Shown one piece after another: positions 35,266 to 43,273 of a stretch of 46,577 nt of DNA. Each line of letters begins with the position of its first letter. Position 1 is the first letter of the stretch. Position numbers and translations under genes: made by a program. A model generated the notes under the pieces. It did not search any database. It saw nothing but the letters and a program-made list of their open reading frames with translations, and was not told the DNA's origin. The stretch is from an uncultured Clostridium sp. (GTDB taxonomy: Bacteria > Bacillota > Clostridia > TANB77 > CAG-508). The stretch lies in contig URWN01000011.1 of the NCBI GenBank assembly GCA_900551615.1, positions 1 to 46,577 on the forward strand, in the 5' to 3' direction.

Positions 35266-36924
35266 CTACTGAGTGACAAGCACTGAACGGAATCCATTAG
35301 TTAACCATGTAGCACCACTGTCAGCATAGAACGCAAATATACCTGAACTATTACTATTATCTCTACATCGACCTCCACGTACTATAAAAGGTTCCATAAT
35401 GTTAGAAAAAACAGAAAAGTCACTAATCCAACTAGTTGTTCCAGAACCTGAAGTTGAAGTTTCTAGTACTGCATCACCAAATCCATATGTTACTGATTTT
35501 TTACCTGAATATGTGCTGTAATTGTTTGTATTACTACCAGAGTTATCATATGGATATACTGTCACATATTTTGTGCTATATCCATTTGTATTATATCCAT
35601 TTAAATTTGCTGTTGAATTTACATATGAACTTCCATAAGAACTTAAGTTAGAATTACCATTTGATATATATGCTGCTGTACGTTCCCATACGCAACCTGA
35701 TAAATCAAATACTCCACTTTTATTATTTGTACTACTTGCTGTTACTACATTTGCTATTGTACCTGCATATCCTGTCACTCCATATATTACTTTTGAAGTA
35801 TTGTTTAAATTTTTGGCATTTTGCATTACTTCTGTTCCATCTCTTCCTTTACTACTTTGTGTTAAATATACAACTGCTCCCCATTCACTATTTTTTATTT
35901 GATGTGAATCTGTTTTACTTGAATTCAAACCATAAAAACTGCTTGCACTTGCTATTTCTTTTGATATTGTATAAATATCACCTGTACTTATAACATTATA
36001 AGCATATGTTAATGGCTTAAATACTGGATATGATATTCTTTGACTTGAATATCCATTTGAAGATAAATTTTGTGACAATGCATTTGTTGTGCAACTACTA
36101 TTATATGATGTATAATTTTTATCAGAATATTTTACATTTGCTAAATTTATTGTTGGCTCTGTTACTGTTCCATTACTTGAAACTGTTTGTGTACATTCTT
36201 GAAATCCTGCAGCATATTTTGCAACCCAATATCCAGATATTTCTTTATCCCATTCACCATTCATATAATGATTATTTTTACCATTTTCTGAACCATCTGT
36301 AAAACTTGGATGTACTACATAGTCCGACATTGTTTCACCTGTTGTCTCTGGATAATTTTGACTTATTTCATTATTATCTTTATCTTTATTACTTGTTCCT
36401 TGTAAGAATTTTACTGATATTTTTCCTGCTGTACTTGTATAACGTCCGCTTTCTATTTTATATGCATATCTTGGTATCCATACCCAATAACCTGTTACAT
36501 TTCCATTACTGTCTTTTGTTACTGCATTTGCCCATTCTTGTTTGTTATAATCGTACCAACTATCTTGATTGTTTGCAGTTACTTCTATTTCATTACCATC
36601 TTTGTCCCAATATATTCCTGTCATTCCTTCCATTAATTGTGGACTATTTACTTTTTTAGTAACATTCCAACTTCCGTCTGCTTGTAACTTTTTTGTGTTC
36701 CCTGAAATATATTTATTTAACTCATCTTCATATTCATTCAAAATTTTCGCTTGATTTTCTGCTGCATTAGCTGTTTTATCTCTTGCCTCTTTTGCCTTTG
36801 CAAATAAACCTGTATTAGTTAGTGATTGTATTGATATAGTCGCCAAAATCAACAATATAATGATTGTTACCACTAAAGCTACAAGAGTAATACCATTATT
36901 ACTTTTATTTATATTCTTTAACAT
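35266..36924 (-). CDS. pilin-like protein with C-terminal FGE/C-type-lectin-like domain
   Basis: Seen: type IV pilin-like start NGITLVALVVTIIILLILA, with G11 as the likely prepilin cleavage site and a membrane helix 12-32, but Ala rather than the usual Glu at +5; a helical stalk (about 33-72); then a large domain with GYWVWIPRYAYKIESGRY, EISGYWVAKY, NSEWGAVVYL, SGVFDLSGCVWERT and a C-terminal GGRCRDN...NGFRSVL, the sulfatase-modifying-factor/FGE (C-type-lectin-like) pattern. 552 aa. ATG with GGAGGGG upstream. The last ~100 bp are visibly less AT-rich than the rest (see findings). Probably exposed on the surface. Confidence 0.85.
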   Translation of the reverse strand: MLKNINKSNNGITLVALVVTIIILLILATISIQSLTNTGLFAKAKEARDKTANAAENQAKILNEYEDELNKYISGNTKKLQADGSWNVTKKVNSPQLMEGMTGIYWDKDGNEIEVTANNQDSWYDYNKQEWANAVTKDSNGNVTGYWVWIPRYAYKIESGRYTSTAGKISVKFLQGTSNKDKDNNEISQNYPETTGETMSDYVVHPSFTDGSENGKNNHYMNGEWDKEISGYWVAKYAAGFQECTQTVSSNGTVTEPTINLANVKYSDKNYTSYNSSCTTNALSQNLSSNGYSSQRISYPVFKPLTYAYNVISTGDIYTISKEIASASSFYGLNSSKTDSHQIKNSEWGAVVYLTQSSKGRDGTEVMQNAKNLNNTSKVIYGVTGYAGTIANVVTASSTNNKSGVFDLSGCVWERTAAYISNGNSNLSSYGSSYVNSTANLNGYNTNGYSTKYVTVYPYDNSGSNTNNYSTYSGKKSVTYGFGDAVLETSTSGSGTTSWISDFSVFSNIMEPFIVRGGRCRDNSNSSGIFAFYADSGATWLTNGFRSVLVTQ

Positions 36925-37108
36925 TATATATAACCCCTCCTATGTATTTTATTTTTCTTAAAATAATTAAAATATACTCACTTTTAAAGTTTATTTAAAT
37001 TAATTTTACTATCTTTAGTACATCTCTTTTAAATTATTTCCCTCCTTCGTATTTTTTATTCTATAATATATTTTTAACATAACATATTATGTATTTATAT
37101 CGTTTTAT

Positions 37109-37137
37109 ATTTTATAATTATCAAAAATAAATGTCAA
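37109..37137 (-). promoter_or_regulatory. promoter of the pilin/FGE-like gene
   Basis: Minus strand: TTGACA (37132-37137), 17 nt, TAAAAT (37109-37114), leaving a leader of about 180 nt. The rest of the 318-bp gap to the XRE gene is AT-rich; a stray AAGGAGGG at about 37.04 kb leads into only a two-codon frame. Confidence 0.7.
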
Positions 37138-37242
37138 TATTTTAGATAATTTTTATCGTATTATAATTGGTATTTATCAAATTTTAAAACCTTCCAAAAA
37201 ATGATATAAAATATTATATTATAATAGAAAAGAGGAAAAAAC

Positions 37243-37578
37243 ATGGAAAAATCAAATATAAATAAACATATTGGAAACAAATTTCAAGAATACAGACTAA
37301 AAAACAATCTAACACAAAATCAAGTATCAGAACTAACTGGCTTAGAACCAAGACATATTAGTCAAATAGAAAGAGGTCTCTCAAAAGGAAGTATTGATAC
37401 ATTATTAAAATTATGCAATGCATATAAGATAACTCCTGACATTATCTTATATGACTTATTGGACGAAGATTTAAAAAATAATGTTTCCATATATGAAGAA
37501 AAATTTAAAAAATTGAGTCAAAGAGATAAGGAAAGTATATTACACTTTATTGAATACTTTCTTTCAAATCATAATTAA
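37243..37578 (+). CDS. XRE-family transcriptional regulator
   Basis: Seen: N-terminal helix-turn-helix (about 8-65) with FQEYRLKNNLTQNQVSELTGL, HISQIERG and TLLKLCNAYKITPDIIL, then a short helical C-terminal part (KLSQRDKESILHFIEYFLSN). 111 aa, a SinR/Xre-like size. ATG with GAGG upstream. Divergent from the pilin/FGE-like gene, so that gene is a candidate target. It ends at a terminator shared with the convergent 91-aa gene. Confidence 0.88.
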   Translation: MEKSNINKHIGNKFQEYRLKNNLTQNQVSELTGLEPRHISQIERGLSKGSIDTLLKLCNAYKITPDIILYDLLDEDLKNNVSIYEEKFKKLSQRDKESILHFIEYFLSNHN

Positions 37579-37609
37579 TATTAGAAAAGTTAATAAAAAA
37601 TAATTGTAT

Positions 37610-37640
37610 AAAAACTTATAAAGAAATTTATAAGTTTTTT
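37610..37640. terminator. bidirectional terminator
   Basis: AAAACTTATAAA (37611-37622) pairs with TTTATAAGTTTT (37627-37638); T-run on the plus strand. It overlaps the stop codon of the convergent minus-strand gene. Confidence 0.75.
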
Positions 37641-37903
37641 AAATCATTTCCATATTTAACTCCTAATGAATATGATAATGCAAAATAATATTCTTCTGTT
37701 TCATAAAATAATTGCATAATTTCATTAAATTTTTGCTTTTGCTCATCATTTAAAAGTACATCCATTTCATCAATCATATCATATAATTTTGTATACTTTT
37801 CATTAAAACCTTTATATTTTTTTAATTTTTCCATTCTATCATTTATTAAATTGGTTATTAATCTATAATCTCCATTTTCAAAAAAATCCATTTTATCATC
37901 CAT
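37628..37903 (-). CDS. small helical protein, 91 aa
   Basis: Not firmly recognised. All-helical, charged, with LNDEQKQKFNEIMQLFYETEEYYFALSYSLGVKYG-type C-terminal half (written here in part only); this end pattern recalls small clostridial proteins such as DUF6809, but the match is loose. ATG at 37903 is preferred over GTG at 37915 because AAAGGTGG lies 8-9 nt upstream. Convergent with the XRE gene. Function unknown. Confidence 0.6.
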   Translation of the reverse strand: MDDKMDFFENGDYRLITNLINDRMEKLKKYKGFNEKYTKLYDMIDEMDVLLNDEQKQKFNEIMQLFYETEEYYFALSYSLGVKYGNDLKNL

Positions 37904-38083
37904 TTCTATTACCACCTTTTACTGTATATTATATTTAAAGTATACCTCAAATATTATTTTTTTACACATATATTTTTTAAATTCATATATCAACGTTTAT
38001 ATATTGCTAAATGAATTATACTTTTTATTTTCAAATATGTCAATATTTATTTTATAGTTAATACGTTTTTTACTTCTTTTCTA

Positions 38084-38112
38084 TTGACACATATAATAAT
38101 ATATACTAAAAT
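38084..38112 (+). promoter_or_regulatory. promoter of the HD-domain gene
   Basis: TTGACA (38084-38089), 17 nt, TAAAAT (38107-38112), about 32 nt ahead of the ATG. Confidence 0.8.
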
Positions 38113-38143
38113 AAAAGTTAGAGAATCTTAAAAAGGAGGCTCC

Positions 38144-38680
38144 ATGGAAAGTTTATTAGAAAAAATTTATAATGATAAAATTTTTATACATATAATTGAA
38201 GATTTAATTGAAAATGAAACTGTTCAAAAAATGAAAAATTATAAACAACATTATGAAACCAGTTGCTTTAATCATTGTTTGACTGCTTCCTACTATTGTT
38301 ATAAGATATGCAAAAAATTTAAATTAGATTATATTTCTTGTAGCAGAGCGGCTATGTTGCATGATTTGTTTTTATATGACTGGCGTAAAAGAGAAAATGG
38401 CAGAAAAGGTTTACATGCTTTTACTCACCCTAGAACTGCTTACAAAAATGCTTCTAACTTAGTTAATTTAAATGATAAAGAAACTGATATTATTTTAAAA
38501 CATATGTGGCCAGTAACTTTCTTTTCATTTCCTAAATATGCTGAAAGTTTTATTTTGACTTTGGTTGATAAATATTGTGCTTTGAATGAAACTCATGAAG
38601 AAATTTATAACAGATTTTGCCAGAAGAAAGTTTTCAGATATGCTTATATATTTTTATGTTTATTATTTATTAGAGTTTAA
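38144..38680 (+). CDS. HD-domain phosphohydrolase
   Basis: Metal-dependent phosphohydrolase fold. Seen: H44 in NHCLTASYY, the paired HD in AAMLHDLFLYDW (H73-D74), H91/H95 in LHAFTHPR, and a later conserved Asp in LVDKYCAL. 178 aa, typical for small uncharacterised HD proteins in Clostridia. ATG with AAGGAGG 7 nt upstream. Single-gene unit with own promoter and terminator, convergent with rplS. Substrate unknown. Confidence 0.85.
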   Translation: MESLLEKIYNDKIFIHIIEDLIENETVQKMKNYKQHYETSCFNHCLTASYYCYKICKKFKLDYISCSRAAMLHDLFLYDWRKRENGRKGLHAFTHPRTAYKNASNLVNLNDKETDIILKHMWPVTFFSFPKYAESFILTLVDKYCALNETHEEIYNRFCQKKVFRYAYIFLCLLFIRV

Positions 38681-38714
38681 AAGAAATTGCAAATTAATAG
38701 CAATTTCTTTTTTT
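38680..38714 (+). terminator. terminator of the HD-domain gene
   Basis: AAAGAAATTGC (38680-38690) pairs with GCAATTTCTTT (38700-38710), followed by TTTT. Confidence 0.8.
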
Positions 38715-38751
38715 ATTTTCAATACTTTTTTATTAAAATTCGACAAAAAAC

Positions 38752-38788
38752 TTCAAAAAAAGTGAGACAAATTTAAACTGTCCCACTT
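38752..38788 (-). terminator. terminator of the ylxM-ffh-rplS block
   Basis: Minus strand: AAGTGGGACA (38779-38788) pairs with TGTCTCACTT (38760-38769) with one G.U, 9-nt loop, then six T. Confidence 0.8.
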
Positions 38789-38798
38789 GTCACACAAA

Positions 38799-39266
38799 TT
38801 ATTCAGCTTTGTTTTCTGTTGTTTCAGTAACTGGAGTTTCTACAACTTCTTCTTTTACTTCTTCAACAGCTGGTTCTTCTGCTAAATCTTCTTTAATAGT
38901 AATTTCTCTATTTTCGATTCTAGCTCCAATCATTTCTTTAGTTTTAGCAGCTTTTCCTACTCTATCTCTTAAATAGAATAATCTAGCACGTCTTGCTTTA
39001 CCTACTCTAACTAATTCTACTTTTTCTACTAATGGTGAATGGATTAAGAACGTTTTTTCTACACCAACACCGTAAGATGTTTTTCTTACTGTAAATGTTT
39101 GGTTAACTCCTCCACCTTGAACTTTAATTATAATTCCTTCGAAAACTTGGATTCTTTCTTTGTTTCCTTCTTTAATTCTAACATGTACTTTTACTGTATT
39201 ACCAACTTTTAATTCTGGTATTTTATTCTTAAGTTGTTCGTGTTCTATTGATTTAATAATATCCAT
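38799..39266 (-). CDS. rplS: 50S ribosomal protein L19 with acidic tail
   Basis: Protein at the 30S-50S interface. Seen: PELKVGNTVKVHVRIKEGNKER, FEGIIIKVQGGG, SPLVEKVELVRVGKARRARLFYLRDRVGKAAK: the full L19 core in about 115 residues. Odd: a further ~40 residues form an acidic Glu/Val/Thr-rich tail, making 155 aa against the usual 115-120. ATG with AAGGAGG. Last gene of the block, behind trmD by 39 bp. Confidence 0.96.
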   Translation of the reverse strand: MDIIKSIEHEQLKNKIPELKVGNTVKVHVRIKEGNKERIQVFEGIIIKVQGGGVNQTFTVRKTSYGVGVEKTFLIHSPLVEKVELVRVGKARRARLFYLRDRVGKAAKTKEMIGARIENREITIKEDLAEEPAVEEVKEEVVETPVTETTENKAE

Positions 39267-39305
39267 TTTAGAATTTCCTCCTTTTTCTTATTTTTTGAGC
39301 GGTAC

Positions 39306-40067
39306 CTACTTTGTTTGGCACGTCATTTCTATTTTTTCTAAAATTTTCTTATCTTCATCAGATAAATCAACTTTTTCTAAAAGGTCTGGCCTTTTTTCTA
39401 AAGTTCTTTTTAAACTTTGCTCTCTTCTCCATTTGTCTATCATTTGATGGTTTCCTGAACGTAGTACTTCTGGCACTTGTTGTTCTTCAAAAACTTCTGG
39501 TCTTGTGTATTGTGGATATTCTAAAAGTCCTTGTGAAAATGATTCTTCTGTTGTTGAACCATCTTTTAAAACGCCTTCTACATATCTACTTACAGAGTCG
39601 ATTAATACCATTGCTGGTAATTCTCCCCCTGTTAATACATAATCACCTATTGAAATTTCCTCATCAACAATTGTGTCAAGTACTCTCTGATCTATTCCTT
39701 CATAATGACCGCATAGAAGAATTAAGTGTTCTTGTTTTGATAGTTCTTCTACTTTTTGTTGGTCTAATTTTTTACCTTGTGGCGACATATAGATAACTTT
39801 TGTTTTTTTAGATTTTTCATCTAATCCAGATTTATCATTGTTTTTAATTACAGATTTATATGCATCATAAACAACATCTGGTTGAATTACCATTCCAGCC
39901 CCACCACCATAAGGAGTATCATCAACTTTTTTGTGTTTGTTTTTTGAAAAATCTCTAATATTTATTAAATTAACATTTATTAGTCCTTTTTCTTTTGCTC
40001 TTCCAATAATGCTTTCATTTAAAATATCAAACATTTCTGGAAAAAGTGTTAAAACATCAAATTGCAT
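39306..40067 (-). CDS. trmD: tRNA (guanine-37-N1) methyltransferase
   Basis: Makes m1G37 in tRNAs reading CNN codons, preventing frameshifts. Seen: MQFDVLTLFPEMF, the SPOUT knot segments LLCGHYEGIDQRVL and ISIGDYVLTGGELP, and the C-terminal SGNHQMIDKWRREQSL. 253 aa, typical. ATG with GGAGG upstream. Order rpsP-khpA-rimM-trmD-rplS is standard. Confidence 0.97.
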   Translation of the reverse strand: MQFDVLTLFPEMFDILNESIIGRAKEKGLINVNLINIRDFSKNKHKKVDDTPYGGGAGMVIQPDVVYDAYKSVIKNNDKSGLDEKSKKTKVIYMSPQGKKLDQQKVEELSKQEHLILLCGHYEGIDQRVLDTIVDEEISIGDYVLTGGELPAMVLIDSVSRYVEGVLKDGSTTEESFSQGLLEYPQYTRPEVFEEQQVPEVLRSGNHQMIDKWRREQSLKRTLEKRPDLLEKVDLSDEDKKILEKIEMTCQTK

Positions 40068-40093
40068 TGATTTTTATACCTCCATTATTGCAT

Positions 40094-40600
40094 TTAAACT
40101 AGTCCTTTAAGTAAATGAGCAACTATCTTTCTTTCATTTAAATTAATTTCTTTAATTACATCAGATATTGCAGGTAATAATAACTGTTTTCCAAGTTCAT
40201 CTTTTACAACATATATGTCACAACTTCCACTATTAAAAACATCGTCTAATTTTCCAAGTAATTTTCCTTCATCAGAATAAACATCTAATCCTATTAAGTC
40301 AACAATGTAATATGTACCTTCTTCTAGTTCAGGTTCTTCTTGTCTATTAACTTTTAAATATGAATTACGTAAAAGCTCTGCGTCTTCTACTTTATCTATT
40401 CCTTTGAATTTTATTAATACCATATCTTTATGATATTTTACTTCTTCAATTTCGTATTGTTTTTTAGTTTTATTTGATTCTACATATACTTTTTTTAAAT
40501 TATCAAATCTAGTAATATCATCTGTAAAAGGTTTGACTTTGACCATTCCTTTTATTCCAAATGTATTAACTATTTGACCTATTTCTAAAAATTCTTGCAT
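40094..40600 (-). CDS. rimM: 16S rRNA processing protein RimM
   Basis: Assembly factor for the 30S head; binds S19. Seen: IGQIVNTFGIKGMVKVKPFTD at the N-terminus (first 20 of it diagnostic), YYIVDLIGLDVYSDEG (PRC-barrel start) and LLLPAISDVIKEIN. 168 aa, typical. ATG start, weak AAGGA upstream. 26 bp ahead of trmD. Confidence 0.95.
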   Translation of the reverse strand: MQEFLEIGQIVNTFGIKGMVKVKPFTDDITRFDNLKKVYVESNKTKKQYEIEEVKYHKDMVLIKFKGIDKVEDAELLRNSYLKVNRQEEPELEEGTYYIVDLIGLDVYSDEGKLLGKLDDVFNSGSCDIYVVKDELGKQLLLPAISDVIKEINLNERKIVAHLLKGLV

Positions 40601-40659
40601 TCAAATTATTTCCTTTTTATAAATTTTAATTTGGAAAAGAATTGTTATTTTTCAAACTC

Positions 40660-40890
40660 TTAATCAATAAATTCTACAGAAACCTTCTTGTGTTCTCTAG
40701 CACCAATTGATTTAGCAACAGTTCTTATTGATTTTGCAAGTCTTCCTTGTCTTCCTATTACTTTACCCATATCTTCATTTGCAACTTTTACTTCAAATAC
40801 TACAGATTTTTCATCTTGTTTTTCAGTTATTTCAACTGCTTCTTTATTATCTACAAGATTTAAAATTATAGTTTCTATAATTTCTTTCAT
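40660..40890 (-). CDS. khpA: KH-domain RNA-binding protein KhpA (YlqC)
   Basis: Small RNA chaperone that partners KhpB in Gram-positives and affects division and translation. Seen: one KH domain with GxxG loop in DMGKVIGRQGRLAKSIR. 76 aa, typical. Located between rpsP and rimM, its standard position. Confidence 0.93.
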   Translation of the reverse strand: MKEIIETIILNLVDNKEAVEITEKQDEKSVVFEVKVANEDMGKVIGRQGRLAKSIRTVAKSIGAREHKKVSVEFID

Positions 40891-40941
40891 AATTTTTAAT
40901 CCTTTCAGATTTTATCCGCAAAATTTAATATTTTGCTAAAA

Positions 40942-41178
40942 TTATTTTGCTGCATTTTCAATTAATTTTTTAACAGTATCTGTTGGTTTTGCACCATTTT
41001 TAATCCATTGTGCAACTTTTTCTTGATCTAAAACTATTGTAGATGGTTCTGTCATTGGGTTGTATGTTCCTATTTTTTCGATTATTTTACCATCTCTTGG
41101 AGATTTAGAGTCAGCAACTACTATATGATAGAAAGGAGCTTTTTTCTTTCCTTCTCTTTGTAATCTGATTTTTACCAT
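40942..41178 (-). CDS. rpsP: 30S ribosomal protein S16
   Basis: 30S assembly protein. Seen: MVKIRLQREGKKKAPFYHIV, DSKSPRDGKIIEKIGTYNP, and the C-terminal AQWIKNGAKPTDTVKKL. 78 aa, typical. ATG with AGGAGGTG upstream. Preceded by a 258-bp gap holding a large stem structure. Confidence 0.97.
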   Translation of the reverse strand: MVKIRLQREGKKKAPFYHIVVADSKSPRDGKIIEKIGTYNPMTEPSTIVLDQEKVAQWIKNGAKPTDTVKKLIENAAK

Positions 41179-41276
41179 TTTAATTTCACCTCCTAGAATC
41201 TCTCTAGCACTTTTAAATAATTTTAAAAATGCTACTTAAAAATTATATAAATTTAAAAACTTAAAAACATTTTTAT

Positions 41277-41425
41277 AAAAGGATGTATATATAATACTTT
41301 GAATTGAGTTTGACCTATTAAACTTATTATTTTTTCTTATTATAGTGTGTATCTAAAATTTGAATATTCAGTATCCTAAACGCCTTGGAAAACGGAAATT
41401 CAAAATATTATATATACATCCTTTT
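41277..41425 (-). ncRNA. large stem-enclosed element between ffh and rpsP
   Basis: A 29-bp nearly perfect inverted repeat (41277-41305 with 41397-41425) encloses 91 nt. The only non-identity gives a G.U pair on the minus strand, the operon's strand, but an A.C mismatch on the other. Inside, minus strand, are GTTT...AAAC and TGAATATTCA pairings. It could be an RNase III-type processing site separating the ylxM-ffh message from rpsP onward, a structured RNA, or a MITE-like insertion; no clear target duplication was seen. Confidence 0.55.
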
Positions 41426-41436
41426 TTCTAATTGCT

Positions 41437-42786
41437 TTACATTTTAAAATTTTTCAAAGCATTTTCATCAATACCATTCATAAACTTTTTCATTCCACCT
41501 TTGCTTTTCATTTGCTTCATCATTTTTTGTGTCATTTCATAAGATTTAATGAATTTATTTATGTCTTGTACTGTTGTTCCACTACCTTTTGCAATTCTGA
41601 TTCTTCTACTTGCATTTAAAAGTTTTGTATTTCTTTTTTCTTGTGGAGTCATAGAACAAATAATGGCTTCTATTTTACCAAATTCTTTATCATCAACTTT
41701 TATGTCTTTGAATTGATTCATACCTGGTATTAGTTTTAATAATGATGAAAAAGAACCCATTTTTTTCATTTGTCTTATTTGAGCTAGATAATCGTCTAAA
41801 TCAAGCTCACTCTTTCTCATCTTCTTTTCTAATTTTTCAGCCTCTTCTAAGTCAAATGCTTCTTCAGCTTTTTCTATAACAGCTAAAATGTCACCCATTC
41901 CTAAAATTCTTGATGCCATTCTATCTGGATGAAAAACTTCTATATCACTCATTTTTTCACCAGTTGCTGCAAATTTGATTGGTCTGCCTGTAACTTTTTT
42001 TACTGAAAGTGCTGCACCACCACGTGTGTCACCATCTAATTTGGTTAAGACTATTCCGTCTATTCCAACTTTTTCGTTAAATGTTTCTGCAACGTTTACA
42101 GCTTCTTGACCTGTCATTGAGTCAACTACTAGTAATATTTCATGAGGTTTTACGCTTTTTTTGACATTCTGTAATTCCTCCATTAATTGCTCATCTATTT
42201 GTAAACGTCCTGCTGTATCTAGAATAATTACATCGTTTAATTTTGACATTGCTACATTTATTGCTTGTTTTGCAATGTGTACAACGTCTTTTGATTGTTC
42301 ATTTGCATATACAGGGATATTTAATTGTGCTCCAACAACTTGTAATTGTTTTATAGCTGCTGGTCTATAAACATCACATGCTACTAATAATGGCTTTTTT
42401 CCTTGTTTTCTAAATAAATTTGCAAGTTTTCCAGATGTTGTTGTTTTACCTGAACCTTGAAGTCCAACCATCATTATTATTGTTGGTGGATTTGGTGAAA
42501 AGTTTACTTTACTTTCTGTTCCACCTAGTAGTTCAACTAATTCGTCTTTTACTATTTTTACAACTTGTTGTCCTGGAGTTAATGATTTTAAAACATCTTG
42601 TCCTAAAGCTTTTTCTTGGATATTTGCTATAAATTCTTTTACAATTTTATAGTTAACATCCGCTTCTAACAATGCAAGTTTTACTTCTCTTAATATTTCT
42701 TTTAAGTCTGAATCTGTAATTCTTGCTTTTCCTTTTAACTTTCTTGTTATTTCTTGCAATCTAGAAGATAGTCCTTCAAAAGCCAT
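41437..42786 (-). CDS. ffh: signal recognition particle protein Ffh
   Basis: SRP GTPase for membrane protein targeting. Seen: N domain, GTPase P-loop GLQGSGKTTT (108-117), LDTAGRLQ, TKLDGDTRGGAALS, and a methionine-rich M domain (about 330-449) with GSGTTVQDINKFIK. 449 aa, typical. ATG with GGAGG upstream, 12 bp behind ylxM. Confidence 0.98.
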   Translation of the reverse strand: MAFEGLSSRLQEITRKLKGKARITDSDLKEILREVKLALLEADVNYKIVKEFIANIQEKALGQDVLKSLTPGQQVVKIVKDELVELLGGTESKVNFSPNPPTIIMMVGLQGSGKTTTSGKLANLFRKQGKKPLLVACDVYRPAAIKQLQVVGAQLNIPVYANEQSKDVVHIAKQAINVAMSKLNDVIILDTAGRLQIDEQLMEELQNVKKSVKPHEILLVVDSMTGQEAVNVAETFNEKVGIDGIVLTKLDGDTRGGAALSVKKVTGRPIKFAATGEKMSDIEVFHPDRMASRILGMGDILAVIEKAEEAFDLEEAEKLEKKMRKSELDLDDYLAQIRQMKKMGSFSSLLKLIPGMNQFKDIKVDDKEFGKIEAIICSMTPQEKRNTKLLNASRRIRIAKGSGTTVQDINKFIKSYEMTQKMMKQMKSKGGMKKFMNGIDENALKNFKM

Positions 42787-42798
42787 TTGATTTCCTCC

Positions 42799-43146
42799 CT
42801 ATACTAAACAATTTAATTCTTTTTTTACTGTTTCCAAGATTTGAGCTACTTTTTTATCTGATGATGTTTTTTCTATTTTTGTTAGTTCTGATAATACGTG
42901 CTCTATTGTTTTTTCTTGATTCGACATCCTTTTCATAAATAACAACTTCTCTTCGTACTCGAAAAGCTTTTTCTCCCCTTTCTTTATTATGTCTCTAACA
43001 GCTTGCCTTGTTATTTGGTTGTTTTCTGCTATTTCTGATAGTGACAAGTCGTTATTGTAGTAGTCATTTAAGAAGTCAAATTGTTTTTGGGTTAACAATT
43101 TTCCATATAAATCACACAATATACTTATTTTTACGTTTTTTTCCAT
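42799..43146 (-). CDS. ylxM: YlxM-family helix-turn-helix protein
   Basis: Small DNA/RNA-binding-like protein that stimulates SRP function in related bacteria. Seen: LCDLYGKLLTQKQFDFLNDYY and the HTH LSLSEIAENNQITRQAVRDIIKKGEKKLFEYEEKL (in parts), matching YlxM. 115 aa from the ATG at 43146 (GAGGG 8 nt upstream); a longer frame to 43200 lacks a ribosome-binding site. First gene of the SRP/ribosomal block. Confidence 0.92.
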   Translation of the reverse strand: MEKNVKISILCDLYGKLLTQKQFDFLNDYYNNDLSLSEIAENNQITRQAVRDIIKKGEKKLFEYEEKLLFMKRMSNQEKTIEHVLSELTKIEKTSSDKKVAQILETVKKELNCLV

Positions 43147-43178
43147 AATAACTACCCTCTTTTTTGTAATGCTATTAT

Positions 43179-43207
43179 ACTTTACACTATTTTTATTCAT
43201 TTGTCAA
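43179..43207 (-). promoter_or_regulatory. promoter of the ylxM-ffh block
   Basis: Minus strand: TTGACA (43202-43207), 17 nt, TAAAGT (43179-43184); a TATAAT at 43174-43179 lies at 22 nt and is a poorer fit. Confidence 0.6.
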
Positions 43208-43228
43208 GGGTTTTGCTTAAATTTATGG

Positions 43229-43260
43229 AAAAAGAGACCTTCAGTAAAACTGAAAGCCTC
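43229..43260 (-). terminator. terminator of pyrF
   Basis: Minus strand: GAGGCTTTCAGT (43249-43260) pairs with ACTGAAGGTCTC (43234-43245) through 12 bp with two G.U, 3-nt loop, then TTTTTCC. Confidence 0.85.
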
Positions 43261-43273
43261 TTCCCTGGTTCGG

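Noticed and set aside
33081..36659. Long plus-strand frames rich in Leu, Phe and Ile opposite the accessory genes
   Set aside because: They are antisense shadows of AT-rich Lys/Glu-coding genes, without ribosome-binding sites or coding-like composition.
41277..41425. Small self-cleaving ribozyme (hammerhead or twister)
   Set aside because: The conserved core strings, such as CUGAUGA with GAAA for hammerhead, are not present.
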